Positions 1 through 8,163 of a DNA stretch of 41,897 bases are shown here, piece by piece. Each line of letters opens with the position of its first letter. Position 1 is the first letter of the stretch. The stretch comes from Brachyspira pilosicoli (GTDB lineage: Bacteria; Spirochaetota; Brachyspiria; Brachyspirales; Brachyspiraceae), in NCBI RefSeq assembly GCF_008016535.1, contig NZ_SAXY01000018.1, positions 1 to 41,897 of the forward strand, in the 5' to 3' direction. Below the pieces are notes generated by a model, which saw nothing but the letters and a program-made list of their open reading frames with translations, did no database searches and had not been told where the DNA came from. Position numbers and translations under genes: made by a program.

Positions 1-103
1 ATTTGGGTATTTCTTCTATCTTTAAAAATCTTTTAATATTTTTAGTTTCTAATGCTTCATCCACTATAAATAATTTAAATTCTGTGCTATAATCTTTTTT
101 CAT
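1..103 (-). CDS. N-terminal fragment of probable IS3-like transposase OrfA
   Basis: An open frame starts at ATG 103 on the minus strand and runs off the window edge; 34 residues are visible. It begins MKKDYSTEFKLFIVDEALET. The pattern M-x-x-x-YS-x-EFK-x-x-x-V-x-E-x-x-ET is typical of the helix-turn-helix N-terminus of IS3-family OrfA transposases (family knowledge). A GGATG ribosome-binding site sits just upstream (minus strand, about 108-114). After residue 22 the match to such transposases weakens, so the call is tentative. It points away from a tldD gene that has lost its 5' half, which fits an insertion sequence lying to the left. It could instead be an unrelated short DNA-binding protein. 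Confidence 0.4.
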   Translation of the reverse strand, partial: MKKDYSTEFKLFIVDEALETKNIKRFLKIEEIPK

Positions 104-198
104 AGTAGCATCCTTTTTATTTGTTTTCTGTTCAAAATATTATAACAAGGATACTGCTTTTTTTATACTAAAAAATGTCCAATATCTCATACTCCTAA
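104..198. mobile_element. Probable terminal region of the left-hand insertion sequence
   Basis: This non-coding stretch lies between the transposase-like start and the first codon that resembles TldD (199). Read on the minus strand, a segment near 189-165 begins TGAGATATTGGACATTTTTT; a 5'-TG and a GGACA followed by a T-run are common at IS3-type ends. In the tldD frame there is a stop (TAA) at 196-198. The exact element boundary and the target duplication cannot be fixed because only one end lies in the window. Confidence 0.35.
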
Positions 199-912
199 AC
201 ACCAAAATCTGGAAAGTATCCTGTTGTAATAGACAATGCTTTTGGGGGAGTAATATTCCATGAAGCTTGCGGGCATGCTTTAGAGGCTACTGCTGTTGCT
301 GATAATGCTAGTGTTTTCTGTAATAAATTAGGCAAAAAAATAGCTTCTGATGTTGTTACTGCTATAGATGACGGCACTATAAAAAATGCTTGGGGAAGTT
401 ATAATATTGATGATGAAGGCAATGATGCACAGAGAACTGTTTTAATAGAAAATGGAATACTTAAAAGCTATTTGGTTGATGAGCTTGGTTCTATAAAGAT
501 GAATCAAAAAGTTACAGGAAGTGCAAGAAGAGAAAGCTACAAATATGCCCCTACTTCAAGAATGAGAAACACTTTCATTGATAAAGGAAACTCCACTTTT
601 GAAGAACTTATATCTGGTATAGAGTACGGACTTTATGCTAAAAAGATGGGAGGAGGTTCGGTGTACCCTGCTACTACAGATTATAACTTTGCTGTATCTG
701 AAGGATATTTAATAGAAAACGGTAAAATCACTAAACCTGTAAGAGGTGCTACGCTTATAGGAAGAGGAGATGAAACTCTTATGAATATAGAAGCTGTATC
801 ATCAAATTTAGAATTAGCTGACGGAATATGCGGAAGTATTTCTGGAAGTGTGCCTACTACAGTTGGGCAGCCTGCTATTAGAGTAAAAGAGCTTACAGTT
901 GGAGGAAGATAA
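199..912 (+). pseudogene. tldD: tldD, N-terminally truncated (metalloprotease TldD)
   Basis: The frame is open from 199 to the stop at 912 and gives about 237 residues of the C-terminal half of TldD, the zinc-protease subunit of the TldD/TldE heterodimer that degrades or matures small peptides in the cytoplasm. The zinc motif HEACGH (HExxxH) is at 259-276, followed by conserved TldD-like text such as SYKYAPTSRMRNTFIDKG. A complete TldD is about 450-480 residues, so some 220 N-terminal residues are missing. An in-frame TAA lies at 196-198 and the sequence upstream is unrelated. The first in-frame ATG (472) is downstream of the zinc motif, so no functional start is evident. The stop is followed four bases later by tldE. 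I read this as a gene cut by an insertion sequence; a local misassembly is the alternative. Confidence 0.75.
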
Positions 913-916
913 AAAA

Positions 917-2263
917 ATGGAGAGAAGCGAAAAAATAAAAGAGATATTTAATATAATCAAAAATAAATTAGATAATGATTATAAAATAGAGATTTATATG
1001 TCTAATAGCGGAGAAGAAGAGTTTACTGTTAGAGAAAGAGATTTAGATAAATATACTTTTGCCGAATCAGGAGGAATTGGTTTAAGGCTAATAAAAAATG
1101 GTCAAGTGGGTGTAAGCTTCACTGAAAAAATTGACTTTAATGATGAAAACATAAATAATTTAATTAATAATGCTAAAAACTCTCTTAAATATGCCGCATC
1201 AGAACCAGAGTTTAACACACTTATAGAAGAAAGCGAAGAGAAAGCATACAATTTAATTAATGATGACATAACCAATTTAACAAACGATGAACTAAAAAAA
1301 ATATCGCTTTCAATAGAAGATAAATTATATTCATTAGATAAAAGAATTGTAAATGTACATTCCTGCGGATTGGCAAGATACGATTTTTCTAAACATATTA
1401 TAAACAGCAATGGAATATGCAAGGAAGAGAAAAAAAACAGTATATCATATTATGCCGAAGTAATAGCAAAAGATTCTAATGCTGTAAAGACTTTTTTTGA
1501 TGTTTATTCTTCAAAAGACACTAAATTTGATATTGATAGTTTTTGCAAAAATATAGTTGATAATGTTGTAAGTAAATTGGAAGCTAAAGAGATTAAAAGC
1601 GGAAAATACAAAACTGTTTTTACAAGCAAAGCTATGAGAACAATGCTTGGAGCTTATTTATCATTATTTTCTTCTGAGGCCGTGCAAAAACAATTATCTC
1701 TCCTTCAAGGCAAATTAAGCAAAAAAATAGCAAGCGAGATTATAAATATAAAAGATATTCCAATGTTTGATAATGGACTAGCCAATACTAATTTTGACGG
1801 AGAAGGCTCTGCTACAAAAGATTTAAATATCATCACAAATGGAGTATTAAATAGCTATCTATACAATAATTATACAGCAAGAAAAGAAAACAGAAAAACT
1901 ACCTCTCATGCATCAAGAGGATTTAAAACTTCTATAGGTATATCATGCCATAATTTAATTTTAGAAAATGGAGATAATACTCAAGAAGAACTAATATTAC
2001 AAATAAAAGAGGGCATACTAGTAAACTCACTCGCAGGTATTCATGCAGGCGTAAACTCTATAAGCGGAGATTTCTCTCTTCAAGCAGAAGGAATAAAAAT
2101 AGAAAACGGCAAATTATCACACACAGCAAATCCGTTTATAGTATCAGGAAATATATTAGATTTTCTAAACAATATAGAAATGCTTGCCAATGATACAGAC
2201 TATCATCATTCATCTATATACACACCAAGTGCCTTGATAAAAGAGCTATCATTTTCGAGCTAA
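917..2263 (+). CDS. tldE: TldE/PmbA family protein (non-catalytic partner of TldD)
   Basis: This 448-residue protein belongs to peptidase family U62 as the TldE/PmbA type. TldE lacks the HExxxH zinc motif and pairs with TldD; no HExxxH is present here, as expected. Family-typical segments include the N-terminal antiparallel domain (about residues 1-200) and the C-terminal GEGSATKDLNIITNGVLNSY and TTSHASRGF-type stretches. The start is set at ATG 917 because GGAGGA lies at 901-906; a TTG six codons upstream (899) is in frame but has no ribosome-binding site. The gene follows tldD with a four-base gap and is probably co-transcribed with it. Since tldD is broken, TldE may have no partner unless a second tldD exists elsewhere. 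Confidence 0.85.
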   Translation: MERSEKIKEIFNIIKNKLDNDYKIEIYMSNSGEEEFTVRERDLDKYTFAESGGIGLRLIKNGQVGVSFTEKIDFNDENINNLINNAKNSLKYAASEPEFNTLIEESEEKAYNLINDDITNLTNDELKKISLSIEDKLYSLDKRIVNVHSCGLARYDFSKHIINSNGICKEEKKNSISYYAEVIAKDSNAVKTFFDVYSSKDTKFDIDSFCKNIVDNVVSKLEAKEIKSGKYKTVFTSKAMRTMLGAYLSLFSSEAVQKQLSLLQGKLSKKIASEIINIKDIPMFDNGLANTNFDGEGSATKDLNIITNGVLNSYLYNNYTARKENRKTTSHASRGFKTSIGISCHNLILENGDNTQEELILQIKEGILVNSLAGIHAGVNSISGDFSLQAEGIKIENGKLSHTANPFIVSGNILDFLNNIEMLANDTDYHHSSIYTPSALIKELSFSS

Positions 2264-2294
2264 TACTGGAAATTTTAAAGTTTTTTATTTTATT

Positions 2295-2320
2295 CAACTT
2301 TTTCCCGCCGCAAAAAGTTG
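2295..2320. repeat. GC-cored palindromic intergenic hairpin
   Basis: CAACTTTTT and CAAAAAGTTG flank a CCCGCCG core, giving a 9-bp stem. It lies in the gap between convergent tldE and pgsA. Neither strand shows a clean run of T after the stem, so it is not a standard intrinsic terminator, although it may still end transcription. CAAAAAG recurs immediately after the stem (2321-2327). Confidence 0.5.
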
Positions 2321-2394
2321 CAAAAAGTGCATATAAAAATACAATACTAATTTATTTTACATACTAAATATTAAATAAAAAACGATAAAAATAC

Positions 2395-2952
2395 TTATTT
2401 CTTCTCTGTCTTTCCTTTAAGAAGCGGCATATAATCAAAAAATGAATATATTGTAATAATTGTTACAACAAGTAAACTATAGTATATTATCTTATCATAA
2501 GGTAAAACTATAGAAGTATATTTTAGTATCTTTATTAAAAATATTATCACAACAGCAAGAGCCCTTGAAGCAGTTTTTAATTTACCGCTAAACTTGGCAG
2601 CCACAGCAAATCCCCTAAGCCCTCCAAGTATCCTTACAAACATAGAAAACATATCCCTATAAAGCGAAATAATATACATCCACATAGGCATAGAGCCCTC
2701 ATACAAAAATATTGTAAACATAGTAATATGAAAAACAGTATCAGCAAAAGGGTCTAACACTTTACCCAAATCACTTACTATATTTAATTTTCTTGCGAGC
2801 ATACCGTCTAAAGCATCAGTTATCTCTAATATAATTAAAAATATTAAAGCAAGCACTGCTGTAATAATAGAATTATAAAAATACAAAAATATCACTAATG
2901 GCGATAAAATAATTCTGCTAAAGCTAAGTAAATTAGGAATATGTTTTTTCAT
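2395..2952 (-). CDS. pgsA: CDP-alcohol phosphatidyltransferase, PgsA-like
   Basis: This 185-residue integral membrane enzyme probably makes phosphatidylglycerophosphate from CDP-diacylglycerol and glycerol-3-phosphate. The complete family signature D-x2-DG-x2-AR-x8-G-x3-D-x3-D is present: D46, D49, G50, A53, R54, G63, D67 and D71. About five hydrophobic segments are visible, and the length fits PgsA (about 180-200). It is the last gene of a minus-strand group with the ABC-2 transporter and the DUF4340 protein, 29 bases after the latter. The family is certain; the acceptor alcohol (glycerol-phosphate rather than inositol or choline) is inferred from length and the usual genome complement. Confidence 0.8.
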   Translation of the reverse strand: MKKHIPNLLSFSRIILSPLVIFLYFYNSIITAVLALIFLIILEITDALDGMLARKLNIVSDLGKVLDPFADTVFHITMFTIFLYEGSMPMWMYIISLYRDMFSMFVRILGGLRGFAVAAKFSGKLKTASRALAVVIIFLIKILKYTSIVLPYDKIIYYSLLVVTIITIYSFFDYMPLLKGKTEKK

Positions 2953-2981
2953 AGTTTTATCCTTAAATTATTTTTATAAAA

Positions 2982-3974
2982 TTATTTTTCTAAACCTTCG
3001 TATAATTTAAGACTATCTTCAGAATTTAATGCTTCTTCATTATCTTCTACACTATCGCTTTTTTCATAATAATCTTTACTTCTCATAGCTGCATCATATA
3101 TAGAATAATCTACCTCATAAACTATATCGCTTTTAGGTTTTACGTATATTCTATCATCTACAGTATAAATTAATTCATAAACTTCTTTTGTATTATCTTG
3201 CATATATATTGTAATAACAGCATCTGGTATCTTAAATAATTGCTTCATTAAATCTTGATCGTATACAAAAGCAGATGCCTTCACCAAAGCTAAAGCTGTA
3301 AAATCTCTATATGCCTTATCTAAATCTGTTTGCTCACCCAAATCATCTACAACCCAATTAGTTCTATTTAATTTATTTATTGTGTTAGTATAATCTTTAG
3401 TAGCAATTTCTATCATTTTTACAGAATCTAAAACTATAGGGCTTTCAAATATCTCTTTATCTCTCAACATATCTATTGTTTTTTTAATAGCCTCTATATA
3501 AATATACTCCACGCTAAAATACTCATCATTATACTTCACATAATATCTCTCACCGTCAGGAGTTTTATTTCCAACATATATTTTATGTTCCTTCTTGCCA
3601 TCCCAAACTGTAAACTCATTGCTTGGATTATCCAAACCAAAAGAAGAAACTTCACTTAAATTTGTTATTATTAAATCTATATTAAGAGTATTAAAGTTCT
3701 TAACATTAGCAAAAGCTTCCATTTGATCAATTTTATAATTGTTCTCTGGAGAAGTTATAGTCCAAATATTATTCTTTTTTTCAACTGTTATATCTTCATT
3801 ATCATATACAAGATGATATTTATTTACATTTGTTTCATTAAGCTCAAAAATCTGAGTTCTTGGCTTATTTGCTATTAATTGCTCTTTTTTATATTTAGTG
3901 GTAAAGAAAGCAGCAAAGCTAATAATTATTAATACAACTAAAAGAATTATTATTTTTCTTATATTTTTATTCAT
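2982..3974 (-). CDS. DUF4340 domain protein, membrane-anchored
   Basis: This 330-residue protein has one N-terminal membrane anchor (about residues 7-27) and a large extracytoplasmic part. It matches the DUF4340 type: repeated blocks of the form 'W-x-I-x-x-P...D...V..F..L...', here ITSPENNYKIDQMEAFANVK and a 'SSFGLDNPSNEFTVWDG' block. In many bacteria DUF4340 proteins are encoded with GldA/GldF/GldG-like ABC-2 exporters, as here (18 bases after the permease). The molecular role of the domain is not known. The C-terminus is acidic (SVEDNEEALNSED). Confidence 0.75.
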   Translation of the reverse strand: MNKNIRKIIILLVVLIIISFAAFFTTKYKKEQLIANKPRTQIFELNETNVNKYHLVYDNEDITVEKKNNIWTITSPENNYKIDQMEAFANVKNFNTLNIDLIITNLSEVSSFGLDNPSNEFTVWDGKKEHKIYVGNKTPDGERYYVKYNDEYFSVEYIYIEAIKKTIDMLRDKEIFESPIVLDSVKMIEIATKDYTNTINKLNRTNWVVDDLGEQTDLDKAYRDFTALALVKASAFVYDQDLMKQLFKIPDAVITIYMQDNTKEVYELIYTVDDRIYVKPKSDIVYEVDYSIYDAAMRSKDYYEKSDSVEDNEEALNSEDSLKLYEGLEK

Positions 3975-3992
3975 ATGTTTATCCTAATTTTA

Positions 3993-4715
3993 TTATTTTC
4001 TATTTTGAAGAATGATATTAGCTAAATACAAAAATATAGTTGTTACAGAAAGAAAATAAACAATATCTCTTAAATCTATTACCCCTCTTGCGATATTAGC
4101 AAAATGATAATCTCCGCTAATAAATAATATAAAATTAGAAGTATTAGGAAAAAGAAGCCCTAAAAATTTTAATAATATATTTAAAGATATCATTATAGCC
4201 AAAGCAGCAATTAAAGCTATTATCTGATTTTTTGTAACAGATGAAGCAAACACCCCTATAGCACATAAAGCAGATATTAAAAACACACTTCCAACATATC
4301 CGCCTATCACAGGACCAATATCTAATCTGCCCAAAAAAAGCAAAGTGATAGGATATAGTATTGTAGGCACTAAAGCAAAAAGCATAAATACTACAGCAGA
4401 TAAAAATTTACCCATTATAATGTCTAATGTAGTTACAGATTGAGTGCTTATTAATTCATAAGAACCGCTTGAAAACTCACTCGATAATAACCCCATTGTA
4501 ATAGGCGGTATTATTAGAGAAAGTATAAAAGGCAAAATTGAAAAATAATCTTGCATATCATTTTGTGATAATATAAAAAATCTTGAGAAAAAATATATTC
4601 CTGAAGCTATTAAAAATATAGCAGAAAATATATAAGCTATTGGAGATAAAAATATATGTTTTAATTCTTTTTTTAATATTATTTTTGTTTTATTAAAAGA
4701 AAAAATATTAGTCAT
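3993..4715 (-). CDS. ABC-2 type transporter permease, GldF-like
   Basis: This 240-residue membrane protein has six predicted membrane spans and opens with the ABC-2/GldF-like stretch KKELKHIFLSPIAYIF. It should form the channel for the ATPase encoded just upstream; the start ATG (4713-4715) shares one base with that gene's stop codon, a sign of translational coupling. The length fits GldF alone. The GldG-type auxiliary protein usually encoded next is absent: DUF4340 follows directly. The transported substrate is unknown. Confidence 0.85.
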   Translation of the reverse strand: MTNIFSFNKTKIILKKELKHIFLSPIAYIFSAIFLIASGIYFFSRFFILSQNDMQDYFSILPFILSLIIPPITMGLLSSEFSSGSYELISTQSVTTLDIIMGKFLSAVVFMLFALVPTILYPITLLFLGRLDIGPVIGGYVGSVFLISALCAIGVFASSVTKNQIIALIAALAIMISLNILLKFLGLLFPNTSNFILFISGDYHFANIARGVIDLRDIVYFLSVTTIFLYLANIILQNRK

Positions 4716-5650
4716 TAATTTTCTCCTTTAGTTAGTGTATGGAATACAGTTTCTAAGTTCTCTTTCTCTTTCACAAACTCATATATTATCCAATCAGTAT
4801 TTTTAATAAATTTATATATTTTTTCAATAGGCTCTTTGTCAGTTGTTTTTATAGTAATTGTTTTTATATTATCATCTTCTTCAATTAAAACTATATCTTT
4901 AATATTATCTAAACTATTTAATTTTGTTTTTATAATTTCAAAGCTGTCATTAGTTTTTAGAGAAAGTTTAATAGATGATATTTTATTGTCAACACTTAGA
5001 TGTTTAGGGTCATTATCAGCAATAATAGTTCCTTTGTTTATAATAATAGCCCTCGAACAAGCAGCTTCAACTTCACTTAATATGTGAGTAGATATTAAAA
5101 CAGTTTTTTCTTTTCCAAGTTCTTTAATAAGCTCTCTAATTTCAACAATCTGATTAGGGTCAAGACCATTTGTAGGTTCATCTAATATAAGTATTTTAGG
5201 GTCATGTATAATAGCACCAGCAAGCCCTACCCTCTGCTTATAACCCTTAGAAAGCTCTCCTATAGGTTTTGATATTACATCTTTAAGTGAACAAGCCTCT
5301 ACTACATAATTAAGCCTATCTGACAATTTATTTCTGTCTAACTCCTGTATATCTGCCATATAAACCAAATAATCAAAAACACACATATCATTATATAAAG
5401 GAGCAGACTCTGGAAGATATCCTATTATTTTTTTTATCTCTATATCTTTATCTAAAATACTTTTTCCATCTATAATAGCATCTCCGCTTGTAGGAGAAAG
5501 GTATGATGTTAATATTCTTAAAGTAGTAGATTTCCCTGCACCATTAGGTCCTAATATGCCTACAATCTCTCCAGATTTTATTTCAAAGCTAATGCCTTTC
5601 AAAGCCTGAAAATCATCATAATATTTAGTTAAATTCTTAACTGAAATCAT
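4715..5650 (-). CDS. ABC transporter ATP-binding protein, GldA/CcmA-like
   Basis: This 311-residue ATPase has Walker A GPNGAGKST (residues 34-42), an LSKGY signature (132-136) and Walker B ILILDEP (152-158), followed by the conserved H-loop in STHILSEV. A C-terminal domain of about 90 residues after the ATPase core (from about 225) is typical of ABC-2 exporter ATPases. It is the first gene of the minus-strand group and has a good promoter at 5715-5743. Together with the permease it probably forms an exporter or a cell-envelope machine; the substrate cannot be told from sequence. Confidence 0.9.
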   Translation of the reverse strand: MISVKNLTKYYDDFQALKGISFEIKSGEIVGILGPNGAGKSTTLRILTSYLSPTSGDAIIDGKSILDKDIEIKKIIGYLPESAPLYNDMCVFDYLVYMADIQELDRNKLSDRLNYVVEACSLKDVISKPIGELSKGYKQRVGLAGAIIHDPKILILDEPTNGLDPNQIVEIRELIKELGKEKTVLISTHILSEVEAACSRAIIINKGTIIADNDPKHLSVDNKISSIKLSLKTNDSFEIIKTKLNSLDNIKDIVLIEEDDNIKTITIKTTDKEPIEKIYKFIKNTDWIIYEFVKEKENLETVFHTLTKGEN

Positions 5651-5714
5651 TTTTTATAATATATCCTTAAAAAACATTTATTAAAAGCTCTATAATCTAA
5701 ACTAATAAGAAAAC

Positions 5715-5743
5715 ATTATAAAATAAAAAACATAAAATCTCAA
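5715..5743 (-). promoter_or_regulatory. Sigma-70-type promoter for the ABC-2/DUF4340/pgsA group
   Basis: On the minus strand, TTGAGA (5743-5738), a 17-base spacer and TATAAT (5720-5715). It lies about 65 bases upstream of the ATPase start. Confidence 0.6.
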
Positions 5744-5932
5744 CTACAATTATAAAATGTTTATTATGTTAATTCAAGTAAATAATAATTAATTATTACT
5801 AAGAAAACAAAAAATTAATTTAATATTTAGAAAAAATAATTCGAGTTATATATTGTAATTTTTTATGTAAACTGCTTGCAATTATTTCACAATAAATATA
5901 TCATTAAAAACAAATATCAATGGGGGGATATA

Positions 5933-6658
5933 ATGCTCAAAAAAATATCTATTTCAATGCTAGTTTTTGCATTTTCTCTAGCAACAATGTTTGCACAAGA
6001 AACAACAACAACAGATACAACTACTACTCAAAACTCTAATAATACAACAGGTGAAAAACCAAGAGAACAATTAGATCAAAACTTTGTAGATGCTTTAATT
6101 AATCAAGATGAAACGCTTTTAATTAATGCTATAGAAACAGGTTCGCCATCAGTTAAAGCATTATGTTTTGAAGCTTTAAGCAAAAAAGGTGCTACTAGCG
6201 ATTTAGCTATAAGAACAATTAACAGATATGTTGGCTATGGTTTAGGTACTTCTGGTTCTAATTCTGATTCTGATGTAAGATATCAAGCATTACAAGCTGC
6301 AAAAGTTGCTAAATCTGAAACTAGTGTAGATTATATATCTCAAATGCTTTTTGCTGAACAAGAAACTTTCAATATCATAGCTGCTGTACAAGCTTTAGGT
6401 GATATAGGAAGTGAAAAAGCTGTTCCTGCTTTACTTTTCCAATTAAGATTAGGAAGAACTCAAGGTATAGTTTATGAAGTAGCTGTTGCTTTAGGTAAAA
6501 TAGGAAGTCCTATGGCTTTAGGTGATTTAATAGACCTTTCTCAAGATGATCAATATTTCTTAGCTATTAGACAAGCTGCTGTAGATGCTATTAAAAATAT
6601 TAAACCTGCTGCTAATAACAATAACACTCAGCAAAATACTGAAACTACTCAGCAATAA
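5933..6658 (+). CDS. Secreted HEAT-repeat protein
   Basis: This 241-residue protein has a clear signal peptide (MLKKISISMLVFAFSLATMF, cleavage probably near residue 22 before AQET). A Thr/Asn-rich spacer follows, then about four HEAT-like helical repeats, for example VRYQALQAAKVAKSE, IIAAVQALGDIGSEKAVPAL, VYEVAVALGKIGSPMALGDL and IRQAAVDAIKNI. The tail is Asn/Gln/Thr-rich. ATG 5933 was chosen because it is preceded by a G6 run (5922-5927) and opens with the signal peptide; an in-frame ATG at 5876 has neither. HEAT repeats bind proteins; the partner is unknown. It is transcribed alone and ends at a strong terminator. Confidence 0.75.
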   Translation: MLKKISISMLVFAFSLATMFAQETTTTDTTTTQNSNNTTGEKPREQLDQNFVDALINQDETLLINAIETGSPSVKALCFEALSKKGATSDLAIRTINRYVGYGLGTSGSNSDSDVRYQALQAAKVAKSETSVDYISQMLFAEQETFNIIAAVQALGDIGSEKAVPALLFQLRLGRTQGIVYEVAVALGKIGSPMALGDLIDLSQDDQYFLAIRQAAVDAIKNIKPAANNNNTQQNTETTQQ

Positions 6659-6689
6659 TAATAATATATTTTTATAATATATAATAAAA

Positions 6690-6725
6690 AGTCCGTCTAT
6701 TATAATGTAATAGATGGACTTTTTT
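6690..6725 (+). terminator. Intrinsic terminator after the HEAT-repeat gene
   Basis: AGTCCGTCTATTA pairs with TAATAGATGGACT (one G-U pair) around a short loop, followed by TTTTTT. It sits 32 bases past the stop codon. Confidence 0.85.
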
Positions 6726-6876
6726 AATTAATAAAACGTATATATTTCTATTAGTATTCATATATTTATATAAATTAATAACATATAATCCTTTTTTATT
6801 TAAATATATTTTGAGGATTTCTCTATAGCAATATAATGCTTAATAATATTATATTAATTAAATATAGTTTCATTGG

Positions 6877-6904
6877 TTGATATAAAAAAATAAATGAATA
6901 TACT
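6877..6904 (+). promoter_or_regulatory. Sigma-70-type promoter for the patB-like gene
   Basis: TTGATA (6877-6882), a 16-base spacer and TATACT (6899-6904), about 34 bases before the ATG. Confidence 0.6.
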
Positions 6905-6938
6905 ATTAATATTGTAATAATAGTTCTAAGGATTTTTT

Positions 6939-8138
6939 ATGACTATAGAAGAATTTAATAGTAAATATTTAGTGAACAGAGAAAATACGAATTCTCAGAA
7001 ATGGGAAACAAAAAAAGATAGAAGATTTAAGGTAGATGGTTTAATCCCTATGTGGGTTGCTGATATGGAATTTAGAGCTCCAGATGAAGTTATAGAAGCT
7101 TTAAATAAAAGAGTGTCTCATGGTGTTTTTGGATATACTGTTTTATGGGACAGCTATTTTGAAGCTTTTTTTAATTGGCAGAAAAGCAGATACAATATAG
7201 ATTTAAAAGAAGAATGGATAAATTTTTCAACAGGCTTAGTAACTGCATTATATTGGTTAGTGAATGCTTTTACTAATAAGGGTGATAGTGTTGTAATCCT
7301 TACTCCTGTTTATTATCCTTTTCATAATGCTGTTAAAGACAATGAAAGAAATTTAATAAAATGTGAATTAAAAAATGATAATGGAATATTCTCAATTGAC
7401 TTTGAAAAATTAGAAAGTGATATAGTAAAAAATAATGTAAAACTAATGATATTCTGTAACCCTCATAACCCTGCTGGAAGAGTTTGGACAGATGAAGAGA
7501 TAGATAAAGCTTTTGATATATGTAAAAAGCATAACGTATACATTATTTCTGATGAGATTCACCAAGATATGAATTTAGGGGTAAGACCATTTATTTCTGC
7601 ACTTTCTATAAAAAATAAAGAAAAATACTTAGATAGATTAATAGTATTATCTTCAGCTTCAAAAACATTTAACTTAGCATGTCTTCTAAACTCTCATATT
7701 ATAATACCAGATGAAAAGATGAGAGAAAGATATAATAAATATGTAAACACTATCAATAGAACAGAGCTAAGTTTATTAGGAATGGTTGCTACAGAAGCTG
7801 CATATAGATATGGTTCAGATTGGCTTGACGGACTTTTAAAAACATTAAAACGAAATTACGAATATATAAGATATGAATTAAAAGCAAAAGTACCTGAGAT
7901 AATAACAAGCCCTTTAGAAGGAACTTATTTGCCTTTTATAGATTTAAGAAAGGTTGTTAATCCAGAGAGAGTAAAAGAATTTATACAAGATGATTGTAAA
8001 ATAGCTATAGACTTTGGAGAGTGGTTCTCTGAAAATTATAAAGGATTTATAAGAGTAAATATTGCAACAGATTTTAAATATATACAATTATTTGTTGATA
8101 GAGTTGTATCGCAATTAAAAAATAAGAATTATAAATAA
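6939..8138 (+). CDS. PLP-dependent aminotransferase / cystathionine beta-lyase, PatB/MalY family
   Basis: This 399-residue fold-type I PLP enzyme matches the MalY/PatB type: PMWVADMEF near residues 37-45, NPHNPAGRVW (174-183), SDEIHQD (204-210) with the pyridine-nitrogen aspartate D205, and the PLP lysine K242 in SSASKTFN. Such enzymes cleave the C-S bond of cystathionine or cysteine, releasing pyruvate, ammonia and a thiol. AAGGA lies a few bases before the ATG. The next gene, 25 bases on, is a dicarboxylate/amino-acid symporter, so uptake and breakdown of an amino acid or sulfur compound may be linked (inference). Confidence 0.85.
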   Translation: MTIEEFNSKYLVNRENTNSQKWETKKDRRFKVDGLIPMWVADMEFRAPDEVIEALNKRVSHGVFGYTVLWDSYFEAFFNWQKSRYNIDLKEEWINFSTGLVTALYWLVNAFTNKGDSVVILTPVYYPFHNAVKDNERNLIKCELKNDNGIFSIDFEKLESDIVKNNVKLMIFCNPHNPAGRVWTDEEIDKAFDICKKHNVYIISDEIHQDMNLGVRPFISALSIKNKEKYLDRLIVLSSASKTFNLACLLNSHIIIPDEKMRERYNKYVNTINRTELSLLGMVATEAAYRYGSDWLDGLLKTLKRNYEYIRYELKAKVPEIITSPLEGTYLPFIDLRKVVNPERVKEFIQDDCKIAIDFGEWFSENYKGFIRVNIATDFKYIQLFVDRVVSQLKNKNYK

Positions 8139-8163
8139 TATATAATTATTAGGAGATTAAAAA

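Larger units (their letters stand above)
6659..6938. other. Intergenic region, 280 bases
   Basis: Apart from the terminator at 6690-6725 and the promoter at 6877-6904, this region is AT-rich without an open frame or a recognisable RNA element. Confidence 0.5.

Noticed and set aside
195-377. 60-codon minus-strand frame over the start of tldD
   Set aside because: It is the antisense of the conserved TldD zinc-motif region, whose plus-strand reading is clearly protein.
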